Source: Leifsonia sp. Root227 (GTDB taxonomy: Bacteria; Actinomycetota; Actinomycetes; Actinomycetales; Microbacteriaceae). Taken from it: 64,000 nt of DNA. The DNA lies in NCBI RefSeq assembly GCF_001428745.1, contig NZ_LMIO01000001.1, positions 54,733 through 118,732 of the forward strand. Reading direction: 5' to 3'. Numbering within the stretch: position 1 is the first letter of the stretch; each line of letters opens with the position of its first letter. A program made the position numbers and the translations under genes. Positions 16,477-24,781 of the stretch are shown here, piece after piece. The notes below the pieces were generated by a model that was given only the letters and a program-made list of their open reading frames with translations, had not been told where the DNA came from and ran no database searches.

Positions 16477-17382
16477 ATGCGCCGCCAGTCCCGTTCTTCC
16501 GCCTCCCGCCGCCTCCTTACTGTGGCGGGCTTCGCCGCAGCCACCGCGCTCGTCCTCACCGGATGCGCCGGAGAGCCGTCGCCGGTCACCAAGGCCGTCG
16601 CGGGAGCCGCGTCCCCGACCACGCAGGACACGAGCATCTCGACCATCAAGCCGGCCGCAGGCAGCGTCTCCGGCTCCGGCACGGTCACCATCTCCGGCAG
16701 CAACCTCGACGACGTGAAGAGCGTCCAGATCGGCGGCCAGCAGGCCACCGTCACGCACACCAGTGACAGCAAGGTCGTCGCCGTCGTTCCTCCCGCGGCC
16801 AACTTCCAGGCCGGGGCAGTGGATGTGGCGCTCACCGGCAAGGACGGCAAGGCCATCGCATCCAGCGACAAGGCGTACGACTACCAGGTGGCCACGCCGG
16901 TCGACAAGCAGCTGGCGTACGCGATGACCTACTGGAAGAACTACAACACCGCCGAGTGGGGCGACCTCAACCCGGTCGGCGGCGACTGCGCCAACTTCGT
17001 CAGCCAGACTCTGATCGCTCGCGGCTGGCAGATGAACGACGACTGGTACAACAAGAACGCCGCGGCCGACTGGAGCCCGGCCTGGGGCTACGTGCCGGCG
17101 ATGGATGCGTACTTCCAGGCGAACGCCGCCTCCCTCGGCCTCACGGAGTACCCGCTCGACCAGCGCCAGAACATCAAGGTGGGCGATATCGTGATGTTCG
17201 ACTGGAACGACAACGACTCCCTCGACCACGTTCAGATCGTCTCAGCGGTCGAGCACGTCGACGGCAAGATCGTGATCAAGATGGTCGGCCACAACGAGGA
17301 CACCGACTACCGCGACCTCGACAACACGATCACGGTCGAGCACCCGGGCGCAATCGGTCACTTCTGGAGCCTCTCCAAGTAG
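16477..17382 (+). CDS. Secreted lipoprotein with TIG domain and amidase_6 domain
   Basis: 301 aa. Signal sequence with lipobox VLTGC (Cys about 30), then an IPT/TIG immunoglobulin-like domain (about 54-137, ISGSNLDDVKSVQIGG), then a C-terminal amidase_6 domain (about 142-300). The papain-like catalytic Cys is in GGDCANFVSQ (about 171) and the His in DHVQIVS (about 251). Such domains occur in secreted actinobacterial and Bacillus proteins thought to act on cell-wall peptides or amides; the substrate is not established. The start has a modest GAAGG Shine-Dalgarno sequence. It stands alone with its own upstream region. Confidence 0.85.
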   Translation: MRRQSRSSASRRLLTVAGFAAATALVLTGCAGEPSPVTKAVAGAASPTTQDTSISTIKPAAGSVSGSGTVTISGSNLDDVKSVQIGGQQATVTHTSDSKVVAVVPPAANFQAGAVDVALTGKDGKAIASSDKAYDYQVATPVDKQLAYAMTYWKNYNTAEWGDLNPVGGDCANFVSQTLIARGWQMNDDWYNKNAAADWSPAWGYVPAMDAYFQANAASLGLTEYPLDQRQNIKVGDIVMFDWNDNDSLDHVQIVSAVEHVDGKIVIKMVGHNEDTDYRDLDNTITVEHPGAIGHFWSLSK

Positions 17383-17472
17383 GCGGCACCGCTGCTCCGC
17401 CGCACCTGCACAGGTGCTGGGCAGGTGCTGCGATTCGGCCGTTCGTGCCGGTTCTTCGACCCGGCGACGGGT

Positions 17473-17478
17473 TAGGCT
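17473..17478 (+). promoter_or_regulatory. -10 element (TAGGCT) for a leaderless transcript
   Basis: TANNNT hexamer ending 6 nt before the GTG at 17485, with no Shine-Dalgarno sequence; supports that GTG as the start. Confidence 0.5.
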
Positions 17479-17484
17479 CAGCGC

Positions 17485-18327
17485 GTGAAACTGGGGGACC
17501 TTCGGACACGCAGAGCGCGTGCGACCGCTGCCGCGCTGCTCGGCGGCGCGCTCATCGTCGTCGCCACCCTCAGCGGATGCGCGACGGGCGGGGCAACGGC
17601 GGCCGAGCATCCACGTCGCTCCGGGGCTCCGCACACGAAGCCGCCGCGTCAGGCGCAGTCTCCGACGCCGTCACGCCCGATGCCGACGGTGACGCCGCCT
17701 CCGCTGGTCGTCGGCTTCGATAAGACCGCGCAGTCGATCGACGACCCGGCGAGCACCTGGGTCGTCGCCAACAAGGCTCGCGCTCTGAAACCGCAGGAGT
17801 ACGTGCCTGCGGACCTGGTGTACCCCGAGGTGCGCTACGTGAACCGCCAGCCGATGCGGCAGGAGGTTGCGACGGCGCTGGTGGCCATGTTCGCCGCGGG
17901 CAAGGCGGAGGCCGGTCTCGATTTCTCCGTGCAAAGCGCATACCGTTCCTATGACTCGCAGGTGCGGGTGTACAACGACGACGTCGCGAGAAACGGTCAG
18001 GCGTTCGCCGACACCGATACGGCCCGGCCTGGGCACAGCGAGCACCAGACCGGCCTGGCGGTGGACATCAGTGCCGTCCCGGCGAAATGCTCCCTCGCCG
18101 CGTGCTTCGCGCAGACGCCGCAGGGGGAGTGGCTCGCCGCGAACGCGTGGCGTTTCGGCTTCCTGCTGCGCTACCCGGCCGACAAGGTGCCGGTGACCGG
18201 ATTCACCTTCGAACCGTGGCACTTCCGCTACATCGGCGTGCCCCTCGCCACCCAGCTGCACACGACCGGCGTGACCACGCTGGAGGAGTTCTTCGGAGTG
18301 CCAGGCGGCACGACCTACGGACCGTAA
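17485..18327 (+). CDS. VanY-like D-Ala-D-Ala carboxypeptidase lipoprotein (peptidase M15)
   Basis: 280 aa, GTG start supported by a TANNNT element 6 nt upstream. Lipobox LSGC with Cys near residue 32, then a Pro/Thr-rich linker. The M15B domain carries SAYRSYDSQ, the zinc ligands in HSEHQTGLAVD and the final EPWHFRY. Members trim the terminal D-Ala of peptidoglycan stem peptides outside the membrane. Nothing suggests a vancomycin resistance cluster here (no vanHAX or vanRS), so ordinary wall maturation is the likely role. Confidence 0.9.
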   Translation: MKLGDLRTRRARATAAALLGGALIVVATLSGCATGGATAAEHPRRSGAPHTKPPRQAQSPTPSRPMPTVTPPPLVVGFDKTAQSIDDPASTWVVANKARALKPQEYVPADLVYPEVRYVNRQPMRQEVATALVAMFAAGKAEAGLDFSVQSAYRSYDSQVRVYNDDVARNGQAFADTDTARPGHSEHQTGLAVDISAVPAKCSLAACFAQTPQGEWLAANAWRFGFLLRYPADKVPVTGFTFEPWHFRYIGVPLATQLHTTGVTTLEEFFGVPGGTTYGP

Positions 18328-18432
18328 CGGCATTTCTTCGCGATGTCGCGTCATCGGCGCGACGATTCCGCGTCTCTTCGGATGACGGCGGCCGGTGGCT
18401 GCTGGACGACCCCCGAGCGATGAAGGTACCCG

Positions 18433-18657
18433 ATGATCATGCCGGACGGCGATGCTCCGTACGTGCTGGGCCAGCAGCGCAAGACGCTCGCCGAACTCAG
18501 AGCCGAACTCGACAGCGCGCGCACCGAGGCGGCCGAGCCGGCGTCCGCGTCCGCTGTCGAGCGCTGGCGCGCATCCATCGTCGTCGGCGCAGGAGTGGCT
18601 GTCGCCGTCGTCGCCCTCCTGGGCCTGATGGCCGCGCTCACCAGCGCGACGGTGTGA
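18433..18657 (+). CDS. Small membrane protein, unknown
   Basis: 74 aa. A short N-terminal region with LGQQRKTLAELRAELDSAR, which could form a coiled coil, is followed by one hydrophobic helix (about 50-72) at the very C-terminus. I do not recognise a family. Its stop overlaps the GTG of the next gene, so the two are probably co-translated. A start at the second Met (residue 3) is equally possible. Confidence 0.6.
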   Translation: MIMPDGDAPYVLGQQRKTLAELRAELDSARTEAAEPASASAVERWRASIVVGAGVAVAVVALLGLMAALTSATV

Positions 18658-19040
18658 CCGTGCCCGCGCTCGATCATCCGCTTGTCGGAGAACTGGTCCG
18701 TTGGTCTCGCGACGGCAATGTGCTCGTCGGACTGGCGGGCGGATACGTCGACGACTGCGACAGCATCGTGCTGCTCTCCGAGTCGTTGCGCGACCTGAGC
18801 GTGCTGGTGCCCGCGATCGAGTGCAGGCTCGCCGGCGCGGCTCGCAGCGGGGAGCTCGTCGACGACGTGCGGACCGCGGCAGAGCGTGACGCCTACCTGC
18901 GCGGGCTGGTGGATGCGCGCAGCAGGGTCTCGCTGATCGCCGCGGAACTCGCCATGTCGGGCGACGTGCAGCGATGCGCGGGAGTGGCGAGGGCGTTCGC
19001 GGCGCTGGACGAGCTGGTGCGCAAGGAGAGCGGGCAGTAG
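18654..19040 (+). CDS. Small soluble protein, unknown
   Basis: 128 aa, GTG start overlapping the stop of the preceding small membrane gene. Largely helical and soluble by composition, with SIVLLSESLRDLSVLVPAIE and RSRVSLIAAELAMSGDV. No catalytic motif, metal-binding cluster or nucleic-acid-binding motif is apparent and I cannot name a family. The tight coupling suggests the pair works as a membrane-anchored unit. It lies about 150 bp before the fused sigma factor, in the same direction. Confidence 0.6.
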   Translation: MTVPALDHPLVGELVRWSRDGNVLVGLAGGYVDDCDSIVLLSESLRDLSVLVPAIECRLAGAARSGELVDDVRTAAERDAYLRGLVDARSRVSLIAAELAMSGDVQRCAGVARAFAALDELVRKESGQ

Positions 19041-19193
19041 GGGCGGCGGAGCGCATCCCGGGAGTTGGTCCCTGGGAATTCGCCGAGACCGCATCATGAT
19101 CGCGTGATGTGATCGTCTCTCCTCCGTTGGGACCGTTCGCCCTCCCGAAGGGGCGCGGTCCGCTGCACCACCTGTACCCGGAGGTTGACACAC

Positions 19194-21137
19194 ATGGCGA
19201 GAGCGCTCTTCGGCGCGCGACGAGACGTCGCAGGCCGTTCAGACGGAGAGCTCGTTGAGCTGACACGCACCGGCGACCGCGACGCGTACGGCGAACTGTG
19301 GCGTCGCCACGCGTCGGCGGGGCTGGCCGTTGCGCGCTCGCACAGCCCGTCCCTCGACGCCGACGACCTGGTCTCCGAGGCGTTCGCCCGCATCTTCAAG
19401 GCGATCGAGTCCGGCGGAGGGCCGACGGCCGCCTTCCGGCCCTACCTGTTCACCACCATCAGGAACACCGCTGCCGGCTGGGGGAGGGCACGCCGCGAGA
19501 TTCCCGTCGACGACGCCGACCTCATCGAGGACCCCCGCTTCAGCGAGGACGCACAACTCGCCGCCCTCGACGGTTCGCTGGCGATGACGGCGTTCCGCAC
19601 CCTCTCCGCGGAGTGGCAGGAAGTGCTCTGGTACACGGAGGTGGAAGGGCTCGCCCCGCGCGAACTCGCGCCGCTGCTCGGCATCAGCGCCAACTCGGCT
19701 GCCGCCCTCGCATACCGGGCGCGCGAAGGTCTCCGGCAGGCGTGGATCCAGGCTCATCTGGCGTCGGTCCCTGCCGACTCGGAGTGCAAGTGGACGATCG
19801 ACCACCTGGGCGCCCACCTCCGCGGCAAGACCGCCAAGCGCACCAGCGCCCGCATCGAACGCCACCTCGACGGATGCGCGGACTGCACGATGGCGGCCAG
19901 GGACGCGGGAGAGGCCAACCGTCAGGTGGGACTCGCCCTGCTGCCGCTTGTCGCGGGCATCGGCGGCGCGGTGGCGTACACGGCGTGGCTGTCGACGAGC
20001 GGCGCGGGCGGCGCGGCGTCGGCGGCGACGCTGGGTGGGGTCGGGATGCTCGGCGGGGGTGCCGGGGCGCCGGGAGGTGTTGCGGGCGGGAGTGTTGCGA
20101 GCGGGAGTGCTTCGAGCGGGAGCGCTGCGAGCGGGAGCGCTGCGAGCGGCGGTGCAACGAGTGGTGTGGCGGGGGTGGGCGCAGCCGGTAGCACCTCCGG
20201 CGCAGCGACGGGCACGGCCGTCCTGGTCGGCGCCGGCCTCGTCGTCGGCGCCATCGTCGTGGCAGGAGTCGCTGTTTTCGCCGCCGTCTCTCACGCTCCG
20301 GCGGAGGCGCCGGTCGCAGCGAATACGTCCGCACATTCGTCGTCGCCCGTGTCGCCGCCTGCGGTGAAGCCCGTCGCGTCGCCGAGCGCTCCGCCGACCG
20401 CCTCGCCGACGCCCGTGCCCACGGTTCCGGTGCCCGAGGATCCGGCACCGGCCGACCAGTCGGCCTCTGACGGTTCGCAACCCGCGCCGTCGACCTCCAG
20501 CCAGAAGGCGCCGACGGCCACCCCGAAGCCGACGACCACCCCGAAGCCGACGGCCACCCCGAAGCCGACGCCCACACCGAAACCGACTTCGACGCCGACG
20601 CCGACGCCGACGTCCACGCCGACGCCGACGGCCCCTGCTCCGGTCGTGACGACCGTGGACACGGCGGGCGGCCGCTACTTCCCGATCCTGTCCGGCACCG
20701 CCGCGCCGGGCGCGACGGTGACGATCACCGCATCCGCAGGCACGGTCGCGGTCACGGCGGACGCCGGCGGTGCGTGGACATCGCCGCCGATCAGTGACCT
20801 CGCCACCGGAACGAGCGCGCTCTCCGTCACCCAGACGGACGCCCAGGGGCGTCTCTCACCAGCCGCATCCGTGACAGTCGCTCTGGACGCGCCCGCGCTC
20901 ACTCTCGACGGCAGGGGAGACGGAACCAGCCTCACGATCACCGGTGTGCCACGGGCCCGGGTCGAAGGACGCCTCACAACCTCCGGCTCATGGTCCACGC
21001 TCGCCCTCGACGGCAGCGGCCGCTGGGAGAGCAGCCTCCCTTGGTGGACAGGGATCGGAACCTGGACCGTGCAGGTCCGCTACGCGGGCGACGATCGCGA
21101 GGGCCCGATCGCCTCGGCGTCGCTGAACGGTCACTGA
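19194..21137 (+). CDS. ECF sigma factor fused to zinc-finger, membrane and extracellular Ig-like domains
   Basis: 647 aa; the ATG at 19194 follows GGAGG by 9 nt (a TTG at 19185 is less likely). Order: sigma-2 (about 15-95, with SLDADDLVSEAFARIF), sigma-4 (about 120-185, LAPRELAPLLGISANSAAA), a zinc-finger/anti-sigma segment ending in ERHLDGCADC (about 195-235), a hydrophobic helix (about 240-262), a Gly/Ser-rich stretch, a second hydrophobic helix (about 335-362), a long Thr/Pro/Lys linker of TPKPT repeats (about 440-480) and a C-terminal Ig-like domain pair. This is the one-polypeptide architecture of some actinobacterial ECF groups with C-terminal extensions (ECF52/53-like). Release of the sigma part would need proteolysis or a conformational change. 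Ligand and targets unknown. Confidence 0.87.
   Translation: MARALFGARRDVAGRSDGELVELTRTGDRDAYGELWRRHASAGLAVARSHSPSLDADDLVSEAFARIFKAIESGGGPTAAFRPYLFTTIRNTAAGWGRARREIPVDDADLIEDPRFSEDAQLAALDGSLAMTAFRTLSAEWQEVLWYTEVEGLAPRELAPLLGISANSAAALAYRAREGLRQAWIQAHLASVPADSECKWTIDHLGAHLRGKTAKRTSARIERHLDGCADCTMAARDAGEANRQVGLALLPLVAGIGGAVAYTAWLSTSGAGGAASAATLGGVGMLGGGAGAPGGVAGGSVASGSASSGSAASGSAASGGATSGVAGVGAAGSTSGAATGTAVLVGAGLVVGAIVVAGVAVFAAVSHAPAEAPVAANTSAHSSSPVSPPAVKPVASPSAPPTASPTPVPTVPVPEDPAPADQSASDGSQPAPSTSSQKAPTATPKPTTTPKPTATPKPTPTPKPTSTPTPTPTSTPTPTAPAPVVTTVDTAGGRYFPILSGTAAPGATVTITASAGTVAVTADAGGAWTSPPISDLATGTSALSVTQTDAQGRLSPAASVTVALDAPALTLDGRGDGTSLTITGVPRARVEGRLTTSGSWSTLALDGSGRWESSLPWWTGIGTWTVQVRYAGDDREGPIASASLNGH
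20085..20165 (+). repeat. In-frame 15-bp repeats coding Gly/Ser-rich stretch
   Basis: About five copies of a 15-nt unit coding SGSAA/SGSAS, between the two membrane helices of the fused sigma factor. Length variation would keep the frame. Confidence 0.7.
20515..20640 (+). repeat. In-frame 18-bp minisatellite coding TPKPT repeats
   Basis: Repeats of the ACCCCGAAGCCGACG type grade into shorter ACGCCGACG units, coding a stiff Thr/Pro/Lys spacer that would cross the cell wall. Confidence 0.7.
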
Positions 21138-21192
21138 GGCTCGGTCGTCTCGACGCCGCGCGGCGAGCGCTGGGGTTGACCGCGCCCGCCCG

Positions 21193-22815
21193 CTACGCTC
21201 CCGCCAGCGCCTCTGACACGATGCGCTTCGCCTCTTCCTGCACCTCGCGCAGGTTGTCTGCGCCGTCGAAGGACTCGGCGTAGATCTTGTAGACGTTCTC
21301 GGTGCCGCTCGGGCGAGCGGCGAACCAGGCCTTCGCCGTTTCGACCTTGACGCCGCCGAGGGCTGCGTCGTTGCCGGGGGCGCGGCTGAGCTTGGCGGTG
21401 ATCGGCTCGCCGGCGAGCTCGGTGGCGGTGATCGCTTCGCCGTCGAGCTTGGAGAGGGCGGACTTCTCGGCGGGGCTGGCCGGCGCATCCACTCGCTCGT
21501 AGACGGGGTCGCCGAACTTGTCGGTGAGCTCCGCGTAGAGCTGGGACGGGGTCTTGCCGGTCACAGCGCGGATCTCACTGGCGAGCAGGGCGAGGAGGAT
21601 GCCGTCTTTGTCTGTCGTCCAGACCGAGCCGTCGAAGCGGAGGAAACTGGCGCCGGCGCTCTCCTCGCCTCCGAAGCCCACCGAACCGTCGATCAGGCCG
21701 GGGACGAACCACTTGAAGCCCACCGGCACCTCCCACAGGCGACGTCCGAGTGACTCGGCCACCTTGTCGATGATCGACGAGGAGACGAGGGTCTTGCCGA
21801 CCGCTGCGTCCTTCCGCCACTCCGTGCGCGTGCGGTAGAGGTAGTCGATGGCCACCGCGAGGTAGTGGTTGGGGTTCATCAGGCCGCCGTCCGGCGTGAC
21901 GATGCCGTGCCTGTCGGCGTCTGCGTCGTTTCCGGTGAGGATGTCGTAGTCGTCTTTGTGCGCGAGCACCGACGCCATCGCGGACGGACTGGACGGGTCC
22001 ATCCGGATCTTGGAGTCCCAATCGAGGGTCATGAAGCTCCAGGTGGGGTCCACCGTGGGGTTCACGACCGTGAGGTCGAGGTCGTAGCGCTCTGCGATGG
22101 CCGCCCAGTAGTTGACGCTCGCCCCGCCGAGCGGGTCGGCGCCGATGTGGATGCCGCTGTCGCGGATCGCCTTCACGTCGATGATGTTCTCGAGGTCGTC
22201 GACATACGTTCCACGGAAGTCGTACGTCTCCACCGCGCTCGGCTCGCTCATGCGCACGCCGCGCAGCTCGTCGGCGATGAGCTCGTTGGCGCGGTTGGCG
22301 ATCCAGCTCGTCGCATCCGTGTCGGCAGGGCCGCCGTGCGGCGGGTTGTACTTGAAGCCGCCGTCCGCCGGCGGGTTGTGGCTCGGGGTGACGACGATGC
22401 CGTCCGCCTGATCCGAGTGCCCTGCCCTGTTGTAGCGCAGGATGGCGTGCGACAGCGCGGGCGTCGGCACCCAGTCGTCGAACTCGTCGACCAGCACGCG
22501 CACCTCGTTGCCGACGAGCACGGCGAGGGCCGTGGTCGTCGCGTACTCGCTCAGCGCGTGCGTGTCCGCACCGAGGAACAGCGGCCCCGTGATGCCCTGG
22601 GAGGCGCGGTACTCCACGATGGCCTGCGTGGTGGCGGCGATGTGGTTCTCGTTGAACGCCGTGTTCAACGAACTGCCGCGGTGACCGGACGTTCCGAACA
22701 CCACCCTCTGCTCCGGGATGCTCACATCCGGCTTCAGCTCGTAGTACGCGCGCCGGAGCGCATCGACGTCGACCAGGTCGGAGGCCTGTGCGGGGGTGCC
22801 AGCTCGTTCGTTCAT
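21193..22815 (-). CDS. pgm: Phosphoglucomutase, alpha-D-glucose-phosphate specific
   Basis: 540 aa, ATG at 22815 with GGAAGG about 8 nt upstream. Complete phosphohexomutase signatures: substrate-contacting FGTSGHRG near the N-terminus, the phosphoserine loop VVTPSHNPP, the magnesium loop GNDADADRHGIV, the sugar-binding GGEESAG and the phosphate-binding RPSGTENVYKIY at the C-terminus. It interconverts glucose-1-phosphate and glucose-6-phosphate, feeding glycogen, trehalose and wall-sugar nucleotides. Divergent from pheA and convergent with the sigma factor gene; apparently monocistronic. Confidence 0.96.
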   Translation of the reverse strand: MNERAGTPAQASDLVDVDALRRAYYELKPDVSIPEQRVVFGTSGHRGSSLNTAFNENHIAATTQAIVEYRASQGITGPLFLGADTHALSEYATTTALAVLVGNEVRVLVDEFDDWVPTPALSHAILRYNRAGHSDQADGIVVTPSHNPPADGGFKYNPPHGGPADTDATSWIANRANELIADELRGVRMSEPSAVETYDFRGTYVDDLENIIDVKAIRDSGIHIGADPLGGASVNYWAAIAERYDLDLTVVNPTVDPTWSFMTLDWDSKIRMDPSSPSAMASVLAHKDDYDILTGNDADADRHGIVTPDGGLMNPNHYLAVAIDYLYRTRTEWRKDAAVGKTLVSSSIIDKVAESLGRRLWEVPVGFKWFVPGLIDGSVGFGGEESAGASFLRFDGSVWTTDKDGILLALLASEIRAVTGKTPSQLYAELTDKFGDPVYERVDAPASPAEKSALSKLDGEAITATELAGEPITAKLSRAPGNDAALGGVKVETAKAWFAARPSGTENVYKIYAESFDGADNLREVQEEAKRIVSEALAGA

Positions 22816-22902
22816 GGCACCCATCCTTCCACTCGGGATGCGTTGCGCCAGCGGGGAACACAAGGTTGTGGAGAACTTCATTCCGTGGAGAAAGGGGTTG
22901 GC

Positions 22903-22908
22903 TAAGCT
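22903..22908 (+). promoter_or_regulatory. -10 element (TAAGCT) for a leaderless transcript
   Basis: TANNNT hexamer ending 7 nt before the ATG of pheA at 22916; the space between is too short for a ribosome binding site. Confidence 0.5.
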
Positions 22909-22915
22909 GATCGCC

Positions 22916-23932
22916 ATGCCAGACGCCGTCGATCCCGCCGAGCCCACCGCCGAACTGCCAGCGTCCGTCGACGAGGTCTACAGCTTCCTCGGGCCGTCCG
23001 GCACGTTCACCGAGGCGGCGCTCGCCCAGGTGCCGGAGGCGCGCGGCAAGCACTGGCGCTCGGTCAACAACGTCGGCGAAGCGCTCGCCGACGTGGTCTC
23101 CGGCCGCAGCGTCGCCGCGATGATCGCGATCGAGAACTCCATCGAGGGCGGTGTCTCCGTCGCTCAGGATGCGCTTGCCACCGTTCCCGGGCTGCGGATC
23201 GTCGGCGAATACCTCGTTCCCGTCAACTTCGTGCTGGTGGCCAGGCCGGGCACGACGCTCGCCGACGTGAAGACGATCAACGCGCATCCCGTGGCGTACG
23301 CCCAGTGCCACCTGTGGCTGGATGAGCACCTGCCGGCGCACGGGCACCTGCCGGCGTCGAGCAACGTCGCGGCCGCCGCGTCGCTGTTCGAGGGCAGCAC
23401 GGCGGACGCGGCCATCGCCCCGCCAGGCATCGTCGACCACCACGACGTCACGGTGCTCGCGGAGAACATCGGCGACAACCCGAACGCGGTCACCCGGTTC
23501 GTCCTCGTCAGCACGGAGCGGAGCGTCCCCGCGCCGACCGGGGCGGACAAGACCAGCCTCATCGCCGAACTGCCGGACGACCGGCCAGGCTCCCTCCTCG
23601 ACCTGCTGGAGCAGTTCTCCACCAGGGGCATCAACCTGAGCCTCATCGAGTCCCGCCCGATCGGCGACGCCCTCGGCCGCTACCGGTTCGTGATCGACGC
23701 GGACGGCCACATCCACGACGAACGGGTGGCGGATGCGCTGCTCGGCCTCCGCCGGTTCAGCCCGGCCGTCATCTTCCTCGGCTCGTACCCGCGCGCGGAC
23801 AAGGTCTCGGTCGACTACGACCGCAGATACCGCGACGAGGTGTTCACGGAGGCGCGCGACTGGCTCGCGTCGCTGACGACGCCGGTCGCGGACGTTGCGA
23901 CGACCACGGACGCCACGCCGGCCGAGGGGTAG
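22916..23932 (+). CDS. pheA: Prephenate dehydratase
   Basis: 338 aa, ATG chosen because TAAGCT sits 7 nt upstream. The N-terminal catalytic domain starts YSFLGPSGTFTEAAL and includes ENSIEGGVSVAQDAL and the conserved Thr-Arg-Phe of NPNAVTRFVL. The C-terminal ACT domain (about 220-300) has LLDLLEQFSTRGINLSLIESRP, the phenylalanine-sensing region. It converts prephenate to phenylpyruvate, the committed step to phenylalanine, with feedback inhibition through ACT. No chorismate mutase domain is fused. A Thr/Ala-rich tail of about 20 residues is non-conserved. Confidence 0.96.
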   Translation: MPDAVDPAEPTAELPASVDEVYSFLGPSGTFTEAALAQVPEARGKHWRSVNNVGEALADVVSGRSVAAMIAIENSIEGGVSVAQDALATVPGLRIVGEYLVPVNFVLVARPGTTLADVKTINAHPVAYAQCHLWLDEHLPAHGHLPASSNVAAAASLFEGSTADAAIAPPGIVDHHDVTVLAENIGDNPNAVTRFVLVSTERSVPAPTGADKTSLIAELPDDRPGSLLDLLEQFSTRGINLSLIESRPIGDALGRYRFVIDADGHIHDERVADALLGLRRFSPAVIFLGSYPRADKVSVDYDRRYRDEVFTEARDWLASLTTPVADVATTTDATPAEG

Positions 23933-23978
23933 GCTGCCAGCCAGAAGAGTTGTGAGTTCCGAGCGAGGAGCAGACACG

Positions 23979-24749
23979 ATGGCCGTGGACGACGCGAACC
24001 GGGACACCGCCGCGCGCGACTTCGACCCGCGCTACGACCCGGCGTTCCAGCGGGGGTACCAGCCCAAGCCGGGCGAGCGGCCGCGCACGAGGGTGCGTGA
24101 TGCGTCGGCGGGAGCGACTGCGCCAGTCGCTCCTCGGGCTCCGACGCCGTTCGAACGGCCGGCCCAGCGCCCCGTCGAGCGCGCCGCCGCTGCGACGGCG
24201 ACAGCAGCCGACCCCGCACCGGCCTGGCCGCCCGCCCAGCCGAGGGCAGCGACGTCACCCTCGACCTCGGCAGCGTCCGCCTCCTCGGTCACGGAGGCAT
24301 CCACATCCCGTGCCGTCGTCGCCTCCGACTCCTGGGAGACGGAGGTCGAACGCGAGCGCGCCGACGCCGAACTCGCGGCGTTCGGCCCCACGACGCCAGG
24401 GGTGATCCCTGTGCGCGGGGGCGGCATGCTCGAGACGATCGACTTCTCCCCGCGCCGCAATCGCGCTGTGCTCACTCTGTGGCTGGTCGGCGGCGGCCTG
24501 GTAGCCCTCGGCATCGTCCTCTATGTGATGTCGGTCTTCACCTCGTACACGAATACGAGCGCGACGTCCGGTGCCGACGTGTCCGGGCTCGTCTTCAGCC
24601 AACTGGGGTGGATGCTCGCCGGTCCCCTCATCACGGTCGGCCTCGCCACTCTCATGGTGCTGCTGGGGCTGACGCTGCTGTCCTCGCGTCGCCCGCCCGC
24701 AGCAATCGAGTCCGAAGTAAATCCGGCGACACGCCGCCCGGAGGACTGA
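23979..24749 (+). CDS. Membrane protein with long disordered N-terminus, unknown
   Basis: 256 aa, start ATG preceded by GAGGAG. The first about 165 residues are low-complexity Pro/Ala/Arg/Ser and likely disordered. The C-terminal about 80 residues contain two hydrophobic helices (VLTLWLVGGGLVALGIVLYV and MLAGPLITVGLATLMVLLGL). I do not recognise the family. It follows pheA by 46 bp and could share its transcript, but nothing links it functionally. Confidence 0.7.
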   Translation: MAVDDANRDTAARDFDPRYDPAFQRGYQPKPGERPRTRVRDASAGATAPVAPRAPTPFERPAQRPVERAAAATATAADPAPAWPPAQPRAATSPSTSAASASSVTEASTSRAVVASDSWETEVERERADAELAAFGPTTPGVIPVRGGGMLETIDFSPRRNRAVLTLWLVGGGLVALGIVLYVMSVFTSYTNTSATSGADVSGLVFSQLGWMLAGPLITVGLATLMVLLGLTLLSSRRPPAAIESEVNPATRRPED

Positions 24750-24781
24750 ACAACTCCGGACTCGATGGCGGGTGAGGCGGG

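Noticed and set aside
17485..18327. Vancomycin-resistance gene
   Set aside because: VanY-like peptidases are common wall enzymes; there is no vanH, vanA/B ligase, vanX or vanRS in the window.
21154..21165. CGCCGCGCGGCG palindrome between sigma and pgm genes as a terminator
   Set aside because: No loop and no U-run; in DNA this GC-rich a short palindrome of C and G is expected by chance.
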